The position numbers and the translations under genes were made by a program. A stretch of 64,000 bases of DNA from Streptomyces cellulosae (lineage in GTDB: Bacteria > Actinomycetota > Actinomycetes > Streptomycetales > Streptomycetaceae): contig NZ_JOEV01000028.1 of the NCBI RefSeq assembly GCF_000721105.1, positions 115,300-179,299 of the forward strand, read 5' to 3'. The notes beneath the pieces were generated by a model, which saw nothing but the letters and a program-made list of their open reading frames with translations, did no database searches and was not told the origin of the DNA. Position 1 is the first letter of the stretch; the number at the start of each line of letters is the position of its first letter. Shown piece after piece: positions 33,962 through 41,918 of the stretch.

Positions 33962-33990
33962 GCCCCCAGTGTGCGGGTCCCTCGAACCGC

Positions 33991-34017
33991 CATCCAGGTA
34001 CCGGCGGTGCCTGGATG
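33991..34017. promoter_or_regulatory. Inverted repeat, operator of the XRE/MmyB-SDR pair
   Basis: Arms CATCCAGGTACC (33991-34002) and GGTGCCTGGATG (34006-34017) with a three-base spacer pair at 11 of 12 positions. It lies between the divergent regulator and SDR genes. Its right arm runs over the in-frame ATG at 34015, which argues for the SDR start at 34048. Confidence 0.65.
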
Positions 34018-34047
34018 AGCATCAGGACCGGGCGCAGGCTCGACGAC

Positions 34048-34845
34048 ATGACCAACGCAACGACCACATCCCCCACGACCACGGCCACCGGGCTCCTCGC
34101 CGGCAAGGTCGCCTTCATCACCGGTGCCGGCCGCGGCATCGGTGCCGCCGCCGCCCGGCTGTTCGCCCGGGAGGGCGCCCGGGTGCTCCTCGCGGCCCGT
34201 ACGGAGACCCAGCTCAAGGCGGTGACCGAGGAGATCCGGGCCGCGGGCGGCACCGCGGACCACATACGCTGCGACCTCGCCGACCCGGCCAGCGTCCAGG
34301 CCGCCGTCGACCGGACGGTTGAGCTGTACGGCCGTCTCGACGTCGCCTTCAACAACGCGGCGATCATCCAGCCGTCGGGCCCGATGGACCAGCTCCCGGA
34401 GAGCGACTTCGACCGCGTCTACGCGATCAACCTCAAGGGCCCCTGGCTGGCCATGAACGCCGAGATCGCCGCCATCCGGGCCACCGCCGGGACCGGGGCG
34501 ATCGTCAACACGTCCAGCGTGGGCAGCCTGGGGGCCAACCCGTGGCTGCCCGCGTACGGGGCGGCGAAGCGAGCGCTGAACAGTCTGACGGCCTCGGCGG
34601 CGGTGACGTACGGCCCGGAGGGCATCCGGGTCAACGCCATCGCGCCCGGCACGACTCTGACCGAGATGATCGACGAGTGGGAGGCGGACTCCCCCGGCAT
34701 CGTCGAACAGCTCAACGCGCAGACCCCGCTGGGACGGGCCGCCGACCCGGGCGAGGTCGCCGAGGCCGCCGCCTGGCTTCTGAGCGACCGTGCCTCCTAC
34801 GTGACCGGCACGGTGCTCAGGGTCGACGGCGGCATGCGGGCCTGA
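34048..34845 (+). CDS. SDR-family oxidoreductase
   Basis: A 265-residue classical short-chain dehydrogenase. Cofactor loop 'KVAFITGAGRGIGAAAARLF' (TGxxxGxG), 'NNAAI' motif, catalytic Ser in 'VNTSSVGS' and 'YGAAK' (Tyr-x-x-x-Lys), C-terminal 'YVTGTVLRVDGGM'. 'AARTETQLKAV' after strand 2 suggests NADP preference. It is divergent from the XRE/MmyB regulator, typical for a target of that regulator. The substrate is unknown. Confidence 0.92.
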   Translation: MTNATTTSPTTTATGLLAGKVAFITGAGRGIGAAAARLFAREGARVLLAARTETQLKAVTEEIRAAGGTADHIRCDLADPASVQAAVDRTVELYGRLDVAFNNAAIIQPSGPMDQLPESDFDRVYAINLKGPWLAMNAEIAAIRATAGTGAIVNTSSVGSLGANPWLPAYGAAKRALNSLTASAAVTYGPEGIRVNAIAPGTTLTEMIDEWEADSPGIVEQLNAQTPLGRAADPGEVAEAAAWLLSDRASYVTGTVLRVDGGMRA

Positions 34846-34889
34846 CCGGCGGAGTCGGCCGGCCCCTCACAGAAGCCGCGCGGACATCC

Positions 34890-36458
34890 TCAGCGGTCAC
34901 CGGATTCCAGCACCGCCATCGCCGCGTTGTGCCCCGGCACCCCGCTCACCCCTCCCCCGCGCACCGCGCCCGCCCCGCACAGCAGCACGTTGGGGTGCCG
35001 GGTCTCCACACCCCAGCGGCCGGTGTCCTCCTGGGCGTACGGCCAGGACAGGTCGCGGTGGAAGATGTTGCCGCCGGGGAGGCGAAGGTCCCGTTCGAGG
35101 TCGAGCGGGGTCTTCGCCTCGATGCAGGGCCGTCCGTCGGCGTCGGTGGCCAGGCAGTCGGCGAGCGGTTCGGCGAGGTGTGCGTCGAGCTGGGCGAGGG
35201 TGGACTTCAGGAGTTCGTCGCGTACGGCGTCGTTGTCCCGGTCGAAGAGCCGGGCGGGGGTGTGCAGGCCGAACAACGTCAGGGTCTGGTAGCCCTGTTC
35301 GACCAGGTCGGGGCCGAGGATGGTCGGGTCGGTGAGTGAGTGGCAGTAGATCTCGGAGGGCGGGGCGGCGGGCAGTTCTCCGGAGGCGGCCTGGGCGTGG
35401 GCGGTGGCCAGTTGCTCGTAGCCCTCGGCGATGTGGAAGGTGCCGGAGAACGCCTCCCGGGGGTCGACGAAGTCGTCGCGCAGCCTCGGCAGTCGCTTGA
35501 GGAGCATGTTCACCTTGAGCTGGGCGCCCTCGGCGGGGGCGGGGGGCTCGTCGCCGGTGAGGACGGCCAGTTCCCGCGGGGAGGCGTTGACCAGGACGTG
35601 CCGGGCGGCGACCGTGCTCTCCCCGTCGGCTGTCCGGTAGGTGATCTCGGCGGTGTGTCCGTCCGTGTCGATGTGGACGGCCTCGTGGCCGGTGGCCAGG
35701 ACGGCGCCCGCCGCGCGTGCCGCCGCGGCCAGGGCGTCGGTGAGGGCGCCCATGCCGCCGACGGGGACGTCCCAGGCGCCGATGCCGCCGCCGATGACGT
35801 GGTAGAGGAAGCAGCGGTTCTGCGTCAGGGCGGGGTCGTGGGCGTCGGCGAAGGTGCCGATGAGGGCGTCGGTGAGGACGACGCCCCGCACCAGGTCGTC
35901 GGCGAACCGGTCCTCGATCGCCGCTCCGATCGGTTCCTCGAAGAGGGTCCGCCAGGCGTCCTCGTCGTCGACGCGGACGCGCAGCTCGTCGCGGGTGGGC
36001 AGCGGTTCGACGAGAGTCGGGAAGACCCGCCTGGCGACATGGCCGGTCATGGCGTAGAAGCGCTGCCAGGACTCGTACTCATGGGTGCCGCCGGTGAGCC
36101 GCGCGAAGGCCTCCCGGGTGCGTCGCTCGCCGCCGCCGACCAGCAGACCGGTCGGCCTGCCGTCCCGCTCGACGGGGGTGTACGACGACACGGTGCGGGT
36201 GCGGACGCGGAAGTCCAGGCCGAGGTCCCGCACGATCTTCTTCGGCAGCAGGCTGACCAGGTAGGAGTAGCGCGACAGCCGCGCGTCCACGCCGGCGAAC
36301 GGGCGGGTGGAGACGGCGGCGCCGCCGGTGCGGTCCAGCCGCTCCAGGACCAGTACGGAGCGGCCCGCCCGGGCCAGGTAGGCGGCGGCGACGAGGCCGT
36401 TGTGGCCGCCGCCGATCACTACGGCGTCGTAGGTGCGGTGTCGCTCGTGTGCAGGCAT
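34890..36458 (-). CDS. Phytoene desaturase-like FAD oxidoreductase
   Basis: A 522-residue flavoprotein from the ATG at 36458. The FAD dinucleotide fold is at the start: 'YDAVVIGGGHNGLVAAAYLARAGRSVLVLERLDRTGGAA'. The C-terminal FAD contact is 'NVLLCGAGAVRGGGVSGVPGHNAAMAVLE'. The middle matches carotenoid-desaturase-like/retinol-saturase-like NAD(P)-FAD proteins, but no carotenoid genes are near. The substrate is unknown. The ribosome site is poor. It lies downstream of the Ser/Thr kinase gene's opposite side, transcribed on the same strand as that gene. Confidence 0.85.
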   Translation of the reverse strand: MPAHERHRTYDAVVIGGGHNGLVAAAYLARAGRSVLVLERLDRTGGAAVSTRPFAGVDARLSRYSYLVSLLPKKIVRDLGLDFRVRTRTVSSYTPVERDGRPTGLLVGGGERRTREAFARLTGGTHEYESWQRFYAMTGHVARRVFPTLVEPLPTRDELRVRVDDEDAWRTLFEEPIGAAIEDRFADDLVRGVVLTDALIGTFADAHDPALTQNRCFLYHVIGGGIGAWDVPVGGMGALTDALAAAARAAGAVLATGHEAVHIDTDGHTAEITYRTADGESTVAARHVLVNASPRELAVLTGDEPPAPAEGAQLKVNMLLKRLPRLRDDFVDPREAFSGTFHIAEGYEQLATAHAQAASGELPAAPPSEIYCHSLTDPTILGPDLVEQGYQTLTLFGLHTPARLFDRDNDAVRDELLKSTLAQLDAHLAEPLADCLATDADGRPCIEAKTPLDLERDLRLPGGNIFHRDLSWPYAQEDTGRWGVETRHPNVLLCGAGAVRGGGVSGVPGHNAAMAVLESGDR

Positions 36459-36539
36459 GGTTCTTGGTAACACGGGGTGATCCACGTCGGCCAGAGATGG
36501 GCCGTGCCGGGGCCGGCCGGCAAGGCTCCGCGGCTGCCC

Positions 36540-36660
36540 GGCGGTCAGTGGCCGCGGTGGACGCGCCGGTGCCCCGAGGTCAGTGACCACAAGGGCCGGG
36601 ATGCTCCGCGGTCCATGGCCGCGGGGGCCGCGGACGCCTCACGGTCAGTGGCCGCCCGTC
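36540..36660. repeat. Degenerate repeats overlapping the kinase stop codon
   Basis: Four copies of a roughly 30-37 bp unit share GGTCAGTGGCCGC or a close variant (start points about 36543, 36579, 36611 and 36642). The last copy spans the final codons and stop of the kinase gene (stop at 36645-36647). The block looks like duplication of the end of the coding sequence into the 3' flank. Confidence 0.7.
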
Positions 36661-38885
36661 CCTCGCTGCTGCCGCAGGACGGCCACTTGGCGGTACAGCT
36701 CCACGGCCTCGGCGCCCCGCCCGAGCTGTTCCAGGCAGTGGGCCTCGTCGTTGCGGCTGGCGAGGGTGTCGGGGTGGTCGGCGCCCAGGACGCGTTCGCG
36801 GGCGGCGGCCACCCGGCGGTATTCGGTCAGCGCGTCCGGCCAGCGGCCCAGCCAGCCGAGGCCGACGGCGACCTCACGGCGGCTGACCAGGGTGTCCGGG
36901 TGGTCGGGGCCGAGCACCCGCTCGCGGATCGCGCACACGTCGCGGGACTCGGCCAGGGCCTCCTCCCAGCGGCCGAGGCGGCCCAGGTTGACGCCGAGGC
37001 CGTGGCGGGCCCGCAGGGTCTCCGGGTGGGCGGGACCGTGGACGCGGGTGCGGTCGTCGATGAGTTCGCTGTAGAGCTGGAGCGCCTCCGTGCTGCGGCC
37101 GAGGCGGCCGAGGCTGATGCCGACCTCGTAGCGGGCGGCGAGGGTGTCGGCGTGCTCGGGGCCGAGGGCCTGGGCGCGGGCCTCGGCGACCTCGCGGTAG
37201 GTCTGCAGGGCCTCCGGCCAGCGGCCCAACTGGCCGAGCGCGTAGGCGACCTCGTAGCGGGTGACCAGTGTGTCGGGGTGGTGCGGGCCGAGGACACGGG
37301 CGCGGGCGGCGGCCACGTCGCAGGCCATGCGGTACGAGTCCTCCAGGCGGCCGAGCCGGCTGAGGTTGAAGGCGAGGTTGTGGCGGCAGCGCAGGGTGTC
37401 GGGGTGGTCGGCGCCCATGGTGCGCTCCCGGGCGGCGAGCACCGACTGGTAGACCTGGTGGGCGTCGAAGTGGCGGCCCAACTGACCCAGCACGTACGCC
37501 ATTTCCTGGCGGGCGGCGAGGGTGTCGGGGTGGTCCGGGCCGAGCGCGATGCTCCGGGAGCGGGCGACGTGCTTGTACTCGCGCAGGGCGTCGGCGGCGC
37601 GGCCGGTACGGCTGTAGGTGAAGGCGACCTCGTAGCGGCTGGCGAGGGTGTCGGGGTGGTCGGGGCCCAGGAGGTACTCGCGCTCGGCGGCGACCGCGCG
37701 GTGCACCTCGCCGGCCTCCGGCCAGCGGCCCAGGCGTCCCAGGCTGAGCCCGGCGTTGTGGCGTCCGGCGAGTGCGGTGACCGCCTCCGCGGAGGGGGCG
37801 GGCGGTGCCTCGCCGACCGGTTCCTCGGGCCGGCCGCCGGGCGGGCGCGGGATCCACTCGCCGGTGAGGCCCGCTCCCGCGTCCGGCGGGGTGGTGCCGA
37901 GACCGGCGCCGGTGGCCTTGTGGCCGGTGGTCATGCCCCGTGTCCAGGACGGCAGGCGGGCCGCTCGGGACGGTACCGGCTCGGGCGGGCGGAGCTCCGG
38001 CTGCGGGGTGACGACGGTCGGCACATACGCCGGTGTGGCACGGCCCGTGCTGATCCGTCGGCCCAGCTCGCGCGCGTCGGGCGGGCGCTGCTCCGGGCGC
38101 TTGGCGAGCAGGTCGAGGATGACCTTCTCCAGGTACTCCGGCAGGTCGGAGCGGTGGCTGCGCGGCGGACGGGGAGGTGTGTCCCGGTGACCGATGAGGA
38201 TGGCCCAGGCGTCGTCGAGGTCGAAGGGCGGTGCGCCGGTGGCGATCTCGTAGAGCACGCAGCCCAGCGAGTACAGGTCGCTGCGCTGGTCGACCTCGGT
38301 TCCGCTGATCTGTTCCGGTGACATGTAGTGCGGGGTGCCCATGGCGATGCCCGTGCCGGTGAGGCGGGAGGTGAAACCGATGTCGTGGCCGAGGCGGGCG
38401 ATGCCGAAGTCGCAGATCTTCACGGTGCCGTCGGTCAGCCGGACGATGTTGGCGGGCTTCAGGTCGCGGTGCACGATGCCCTGCTCATGGGTGTAGGCGA
38501 GGGCGGCGGCGACCTGGTCGGCGATGTCGACGACGTCGGGGACGGGCAGCGGGTGCTGTTTGTTGTCCTCCAGGAGCTGGCTGAGGTTGCGGCCCTCCAG
38601 GAGTTCCATGACGAGGTAGAGGACGCCGTCGAACTCGCCGAAGTCGTGGACGACGGTCACACCGCGGTGCTGGAGGGCGGCGGCCACCCGCGCCTCGCGC
38701 CGGAAGCGCTCCCTGAGGACCCGGGTGAAGGCCTGGTCGTGGTGCCCGCCCAGCGGTTTGAGGCACTTCACGGCGACCTGCCGGCCCAGCGACTCGTCGC
38801 GTGCCCGCCACACCTCGCCCATGCCGCCGCGCCCGATCACGTCGAGCAGCCGGTACCGGCCCTGGATCAGCCTGGTGTCCCCCAT
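36645..38885 (-). CDS. Ser/Thr protein kinase with TPR repeats
   Basis: A 746-residue cytoplasmic protein. Residues ~8-270 form a Hanks-type kinase: 'IGRGGMGEVWRA', 'VAVKCLK', 'GIVHRDLKPANIV', 'KICDFGIA', 'MGTPHYMSPEQ'. A Pro-rich linker (~285-370) leads to about eight TPR units of 42 residues ('GPDHPDTLASRYEVAFTYSRTGRAADALREYKHVARSR'), covering ~380-735. No transmembrane segment or PASTA domain is present, so it is a soluble kinase. The TPR array probably binds substrates. The gene ends in a tandem-repeat block and follows the MpaB-type gene by 21 bp. Confidence 0.92.
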   Translation of the reverse strand: MGDTRLIQGRYRLLDVIGRGGMGEVWRARDESLGRQVAVKCLKPLGGHHDQAFTRVLRERFRREARVAAALQHRGVTVVHDFGEFDGVLYLVMELLEGRNLSQLLEDNKQHPLPVPDVVDIADQVAAALAYTHEQGIVHRDLKPANIVRLTDGTVKICDFGIARLGHDIGFTSRLTGTGIAMGTPHYMSPEQISGTEVDQRSDLYSLGCVLYEIATGAPPFDLDDAWAILIGHRDTPPRPPRSHRSDLPEYLEKVILDLLAKRPEQRPPDARELGRRISTGRATPAYVPTVVTPQPELRPPEPVPSRAARLPSWTRGMTTGHKATGAGLGTTPPDAGAGLTGEWIPRPPGGRPEEPVGEAPPAPSAEAVTALAGRHNAGLSLGRLGRWPEAGEVHRAVAAEREYLLGPDHPDTLASRYEVAFTYSRTGRAADALREYKHVARSRSIALGPDHPDTLAARQEMAYVLGQLGRHFDAHQVYQSVLAARERTMGADHPDTLRCRHNLAFNLSRLGRLEDSYRMACDVAAARARVLGPHHPDTLVTRYEVAYALGQLGRWPEALQTYREVAEARAQALGPEHADTLAARYEVGISLGRLGRSTEALQLYSELIDDRTRVHGPAHPETLRARHGLGVNLGRLGRWEEALAESRDVCAIRERVLGPDHPDTLVSRREVAVGLGWLGRWPDALTEYRRVAAARERVLGADHPDTLASRNDEAHCLEQLGRGAEAVELYRQVAVLRQQRGTGGH

Positions 38886-38906
38886 CTCCTGCGACCGCCC
38901 CCGTCG

Positions 38907-39794
38907 TTACTTCCCGCCCTCCCCTGGCTTGTCCAGTATGGCGCCCTGACGTCCGAGTTTGTACGGTGCCGGGCGGGCTCCCGGTCCGAGCCGGGCCATG
39001 GCGCGCAGGATGTGTTTGGGCGGGAGCTGCCAGCGCAGACGTGCGGGAACGCGGCGCAGCAGGGTGCCCGTGGCACGTAACCGGCGGGTGACGGTGGCCG
39101 GTTTCGGGGCTGGTCTGCCGTACAAGTCGTGGGCGTACGGCGGCAGGGCGGCGTAGGCCAGATGTGCCACGCGCCGCCACAGCACCTCGCGCGCCGGGAT
39201 GAGAAGGGGGTGCGCGGGAGGGCGGAGCAGGAAGTCGTCCACCGCGCGTGCCTCCTCTCCGGCGGCGAGCTCGGGCCGCACCTTCTCGAAGTAAGCGCTC
39301 ATCTCGGCCTGGTTCGCCGGTACGGCGTCGGGGTCGAGGCCCACCAGACGGGCGCTGACGCGGTGCTCACGGATGTACCGGTCGGCCTGCGCGTCGGTGA
39401 GCGGGAAGCCGGAGCGGCGGGCGACGTGCAGATACGAGTCGATCTCGGCGCAGTGCACCCACAGCAGCAGTGCGGGTTCGTCGACGCCGTAGCGCTCGCC
39501 GGTGTCGGGGTCGGTCGCGCCGAGCATGCTGTGGATCTTGCGGACGCGGGCTCCCGCCTTCTCGGCGGCCTCGGTGGTGCCGTATGTCGTGGTGCCGACG
39601 AAGTTCGCGGTACGCATGAGCCGGCCCCAGGCGTCGCTGCGGAAGTCCGAGTTCTGCATGACGCCGCGCACGGCGCGCGGGTGAAGTGCCTGGAGGTAGA
39701 GCGCGCGGACGCCCGCGACCCACATCATCGGGTCACCGTGCACCTGCCAGGTCACGGAGGAGGGACCGAACAGCCCCGGGTCGGCCTCGCTCAT
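38907..39794 (-). CDS. MpaB/DUF2236-type oxygenase
   Basis: A 295-residue protein from the ATG at 39794 (GTGAGG upstream). It shows the MpaB/rubber-oxygenase catalytic helix bundle: 'TWQVHGDPMMWVAGVRALYLQALHPRAVRGVMQNSDFRSDAWGRLMRT' and 'ALLLWVHCAEIDSYLHVARRSGFPLTDAQADRYIREHRV', with conserved His that bind heme or metal in family members. It is probably cytoplasmic. It may form an operon with the kinase 21 bp downstream. The substrate is unknown. Confidence 0.85.
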   Translation of the reverse strand: MSEADPGLFGPSSVTWQVHGDPMMWVAGVRALYLQALHPRAVRGVMQNSDFRSDAWGRLMRTANFVGTTTYGTTEAAEKAGARVRKIHSMLGATDPDTGERYGVDEPALLLWVHCAEIDSYLHVARRSGFPLTDAQADRYIREHRVSARLVGLDPDAVPANQAEMSAYFEKVRPELAAGEEARAVDDFLLRPPAHPLLIPAREVLWRRVAHLAYAALPPYAHDLYGRPAPKPATVTRRLRATGTLLRRVPARLRWQLPPKHILRAMARLGPGARPAPYKLGRQGAILDKPGEGGK

Positions 39795-40260
39795 GGCCTC
39801 ACCTTGCCATGAGCCGGGGGGCTGGTCGATACCGCCGAACCGCCGACTTGCGGGCAGGGCCTCCTGGTGCTCGGTTCGCAGCGCTCTCCGAGCCGGCAGG
39901 AGCCCTTCGTGAAGCCCGACGGGTGGGGATTGGTCCAGCAGTTGCCGTTGTCGGTGCTGCGGTAGATCGGGAAGACCGGGGTGCCGGAGGTGTACTGCTC
40001 GAACGTCGACAGGATGGTGCCGTTGGCGGCGCCGTTGTGCTCCAGACGCAGCGCCCGGGGATAGAACGCCCCGGGCGAGGGCGCGCCCGACGGTGGCGTG
40101 TACATGGTCTGGGAGGGACGGGCCAGGGCGTCCGCCCGGCCGGCGGCCGGCAGCACCAGCGTCGCCACCACGGCGAGCAGGGCGAAGACCAAGGTCGGCA
40201 GGAAGAGCGGGCGGGAACCTGGAGCGGCGCCGGATCTGGCGCCTTTCTGCGCAGGGGACG
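39791..40260 (-). pseudogene. Sialidase-like (BNR/Asp-box) remnant
   Basis: On the minus strand, a secretion signal ('PLFLPTLVFALLAVVATLVLPAAGRADA') is followed by 'LARPSQTMYTPPSGAPSPGAFYPRALRLEHNGAANGTILSTFEQYTSGTPVFPIYRSTDNGNCWT', the N-terminal blade of BNR-type secreted glycosidases; 'STDNGNCW' is an Asp-box. Homology ends there; ~35 unrelated residues follow to a TGA (39791-39793) that overlaps the MpaB start. Only about a fifth of the expected length remains. No convincing start codon or ribosome site is visible. Confidence 0.65.
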
Positions 40261-40487
40261 TTGCAGGTCCCAGGGGAAGGGAGGGGGATGTGTTTCGGTG
40301 CCCGCCGCACGCCGGATCGCTCCAGGCGGAAGCGGCGGAGTCGATGAGCGACGTCAGCCGGCACCCAGGTGCGCGCGACGTCGCGGTGACGATGGCTCCG
40401 GCAGGCCTCGCGGTGAGATGGCCGTCGGGCGACAGAGGTGGCGCGCGGGCGTGCGTCCTCACGCCCTGCTGCGACCGGTGCGGGCGC

Positions 40488-41552
40488 TCAGGTGGTGCGC
40501 GGTACCGTCTGACCCACCTGGGACGGCGGGGGTGCGGTCGAGCCGCGGACGACGAGCTCGACGGGTGGTTCGCCCGCCGGGGGCAGGTCGGTCCCCGGCT
40601 CCTCGATGGCGTGCACGAGCAGCCTGATCCCTTCCCGCGCCGCGGCGTCGAAGGGCTGACGCACGGTGGTCAGGGGAGGGGTGACGTAGGCGAAGACGGG
40701 GTTGCCGTCGAATCCCACGACGCTGATGTCCTCCGGCACCCGGCGGCCGGCTTCCCGCAGGGCGTGGATCACACCGATGGCCATTTCGTCGCCCGCCGCG
40801 AACACCGCGGTGACGGAGCTGTCCGCGGCCAGCTCGCGGCCTGCCGCGTAGCCGGAGGCGGGCGACCAGTCCCCCTCGAGCACGGGAGGCTCGTGCGCGC
40901 CCCGTGCGGCCAACGCCGCCCGCCAGCCCTCCACCCGGTCCTTGGAGGCGTACCACCGACCTGGACCGGCGAGGTGATGCACGGTCGTGTGTCCGAGATC
41001 CAGCAGGTGCTCGGTGGCGGCCCGGGCCAGCGCGTGCGCACCGACGCCCACGGTGAGGGTCCGGCCGCCGGTGAAGGCCGGCGGTGCCCCCAGGAAGAGA
41101 ACGGGCACGTCGGCCCGTACGGAGACCTCCCCTTCCACGACGGGCTCGGAGATGACGACGCCGTCCACGCCCTGCTCGAGCAGTGACGTCACGGCGCCGG
41201 CGATCCCCTTCGGGTCGCCGTCCACCGTGTTGATCACCCGCAGCGCGTAGCCGGCGTCTCGTACGGCCTTCTCGATGCCCACGAGCAGCGAGGCGGTCCC
41301 GTATCCGGCCGTTCCCAGGGCGACGACCCCGACGGAGCGGTTCCGCCCCGAGGCCAGCGCCCGGGCGGCGTGGTTCAGCCGGTAGCCGAGTTGCCCGGCG
41401 GCCTCGAGGACGCGCCGGCGGACCTCGTCGGAGACGTACGGCTCGTCGTTGAGGACCCGCGACACCGTCTTGCGCGAGACTCCCGCCACGCGGGCCACGT
41501 CCGCGCTGCGCGGTACGGGGGAAGCCGTGCTCCGCCCCACCACTCGTGCCAT
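40488..41552 (-). CDS. LacI-family transcriptional regulator
   Basis: A 354-residue repressor. The helix-turn-helix and hinge are at the start: 'RSADVARVAGVSRKTVSRVLNDEPYVSDEVRRRVLEAAGQLGYRLNHAARALASGR'. The periplasmic-binding-like sensor domain follows (~65-330), ending 'PPLTTVRQPFDAAAREGIRLL'. The ATG is seven bases after GGGAG. It is divergent from the first sugar ABC operon, and palindromic sites occur upstream of both. I infer that it represses the importer and GH42 gene until a galacto-oligosaccharide or derived sugar appears. Confidence 0.93.
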   Translation of the reverse strand: MARVVGRSTASPVPRSADVARVAGVSRKTVSRVLNDEPYVSDEVRRRVLEAAGQLGYRLNHAARALASGRNRSVGVVALGTAGYGTASLLVGIEKAVRDAGYALRVINTVDGDPKGIAGAVTSLLEQGVDGVVISEPVVEGEVSVRADVPVLFLGAPPAFTGGRTLTVGVGAHALARAATEHLLDLGHTTVHHLAGPGRWYASKDRVEGWRAALAARGAHEPPVLEGDWSPASGYAAGRELAADSSVTAVFAAGDEMAIGVIHALREAGRRVPEDISVVGFDGNPVFAYVTPPLTTVRQPFDAAAREGIRLLVHAIEEPGTDLPPAGEPPVELVVRGSTAPPPSQVGQTVPRTT

Positions 41553-41598
41553 GAGAACTCCCGACGGGCGTAGCTCGTATCGAACGAGGTCAGCTGGA

Positions 41599-41649
41599 TG
41601 ACCGCGCGGTCACTGACCACGCGGTCATGTCTACGTAGCCGCGTGGTCG
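41599..41649. promoter_or_regulatory. Tandem LacI-type operators
   Basis: TGACCGCGCGGTCA (41599-41612) is a perfect 14-base palindrome. TGACCACGCGGTCA (41614-41627) is a one-mismatch copy 15 bp on. A third, weaker copy TAGCCGCGTGGTCG starts at 41636. The CG-centred symmetry is typical for LacI proteins. The array is 47-97 bp upstream of the LacI gene start. Confidence 0.75.
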
Positions 41650-41714
41650 TACGTCAAGGGTGCGCTCAGCACCACTTCCGGTTGGCGCGACTTTCCAGCG
41701 CCGGGCGGGCGTGC

Positions 41715-41732
41715 TGGTGACCGTCGTCACCA
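41715..41732. promoter_or_regulatory. Palindrome next to the importer -35 box
   Basis: TGGTGAC-CGTC-GTCACCA, with seven-base arms, ends 16 bases before TTGACA (41749). Its sequence differs from the tandem operators, so it may be bound by another protein or be a lower-affinity LacI site. Confidence 0.5.
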
Positions 41733-41918
41733 ACTCCGGGCAGAGGTCTTGACAGCAGCTCGTCGGAGCGTTCAATCTTCGACGCGTCACGGATCGTTTT
41801 GTTCGGTCCCGTTCGTTCTGGTCGCTTTGTTCTGGTCGCGCCGCGCGACGCCCCTTCTCGCCACACCCCTCGTGCCGACATGCCGGGCCTGGGCGTGGCA
41901 GCCCCATCAGGAGCCGAA

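Larger units (their letters stand above)
41553..41918. other. Control region between LacI and ABC operon
   Basis: A 366-bp divergent spacer without a gene. It contains tandem palindromes near the LacI side (41599-41627, with a diverged copy at 41636-41649), another palindrome at 41715-41732, and a promoter for the importer: TTGACA at 41749-41754 and TTCAAT at 41771-41776, 16 bp apart. Confidence 0.7.

Noticed and set aside
36645..37760. Regularly spaced 126-bp DNA similarity, at first sight array-like
   Set aside because: It encodes the TPR units of the kinase; there are no constant repeats with variable spacers as in CRISPR.
39840..40487. Possible separate small secreted protein before LacI
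   Set aside because: The Asp-box and blade pattern, missing start and loss of homology fit a truncated sialidase-like gene better.
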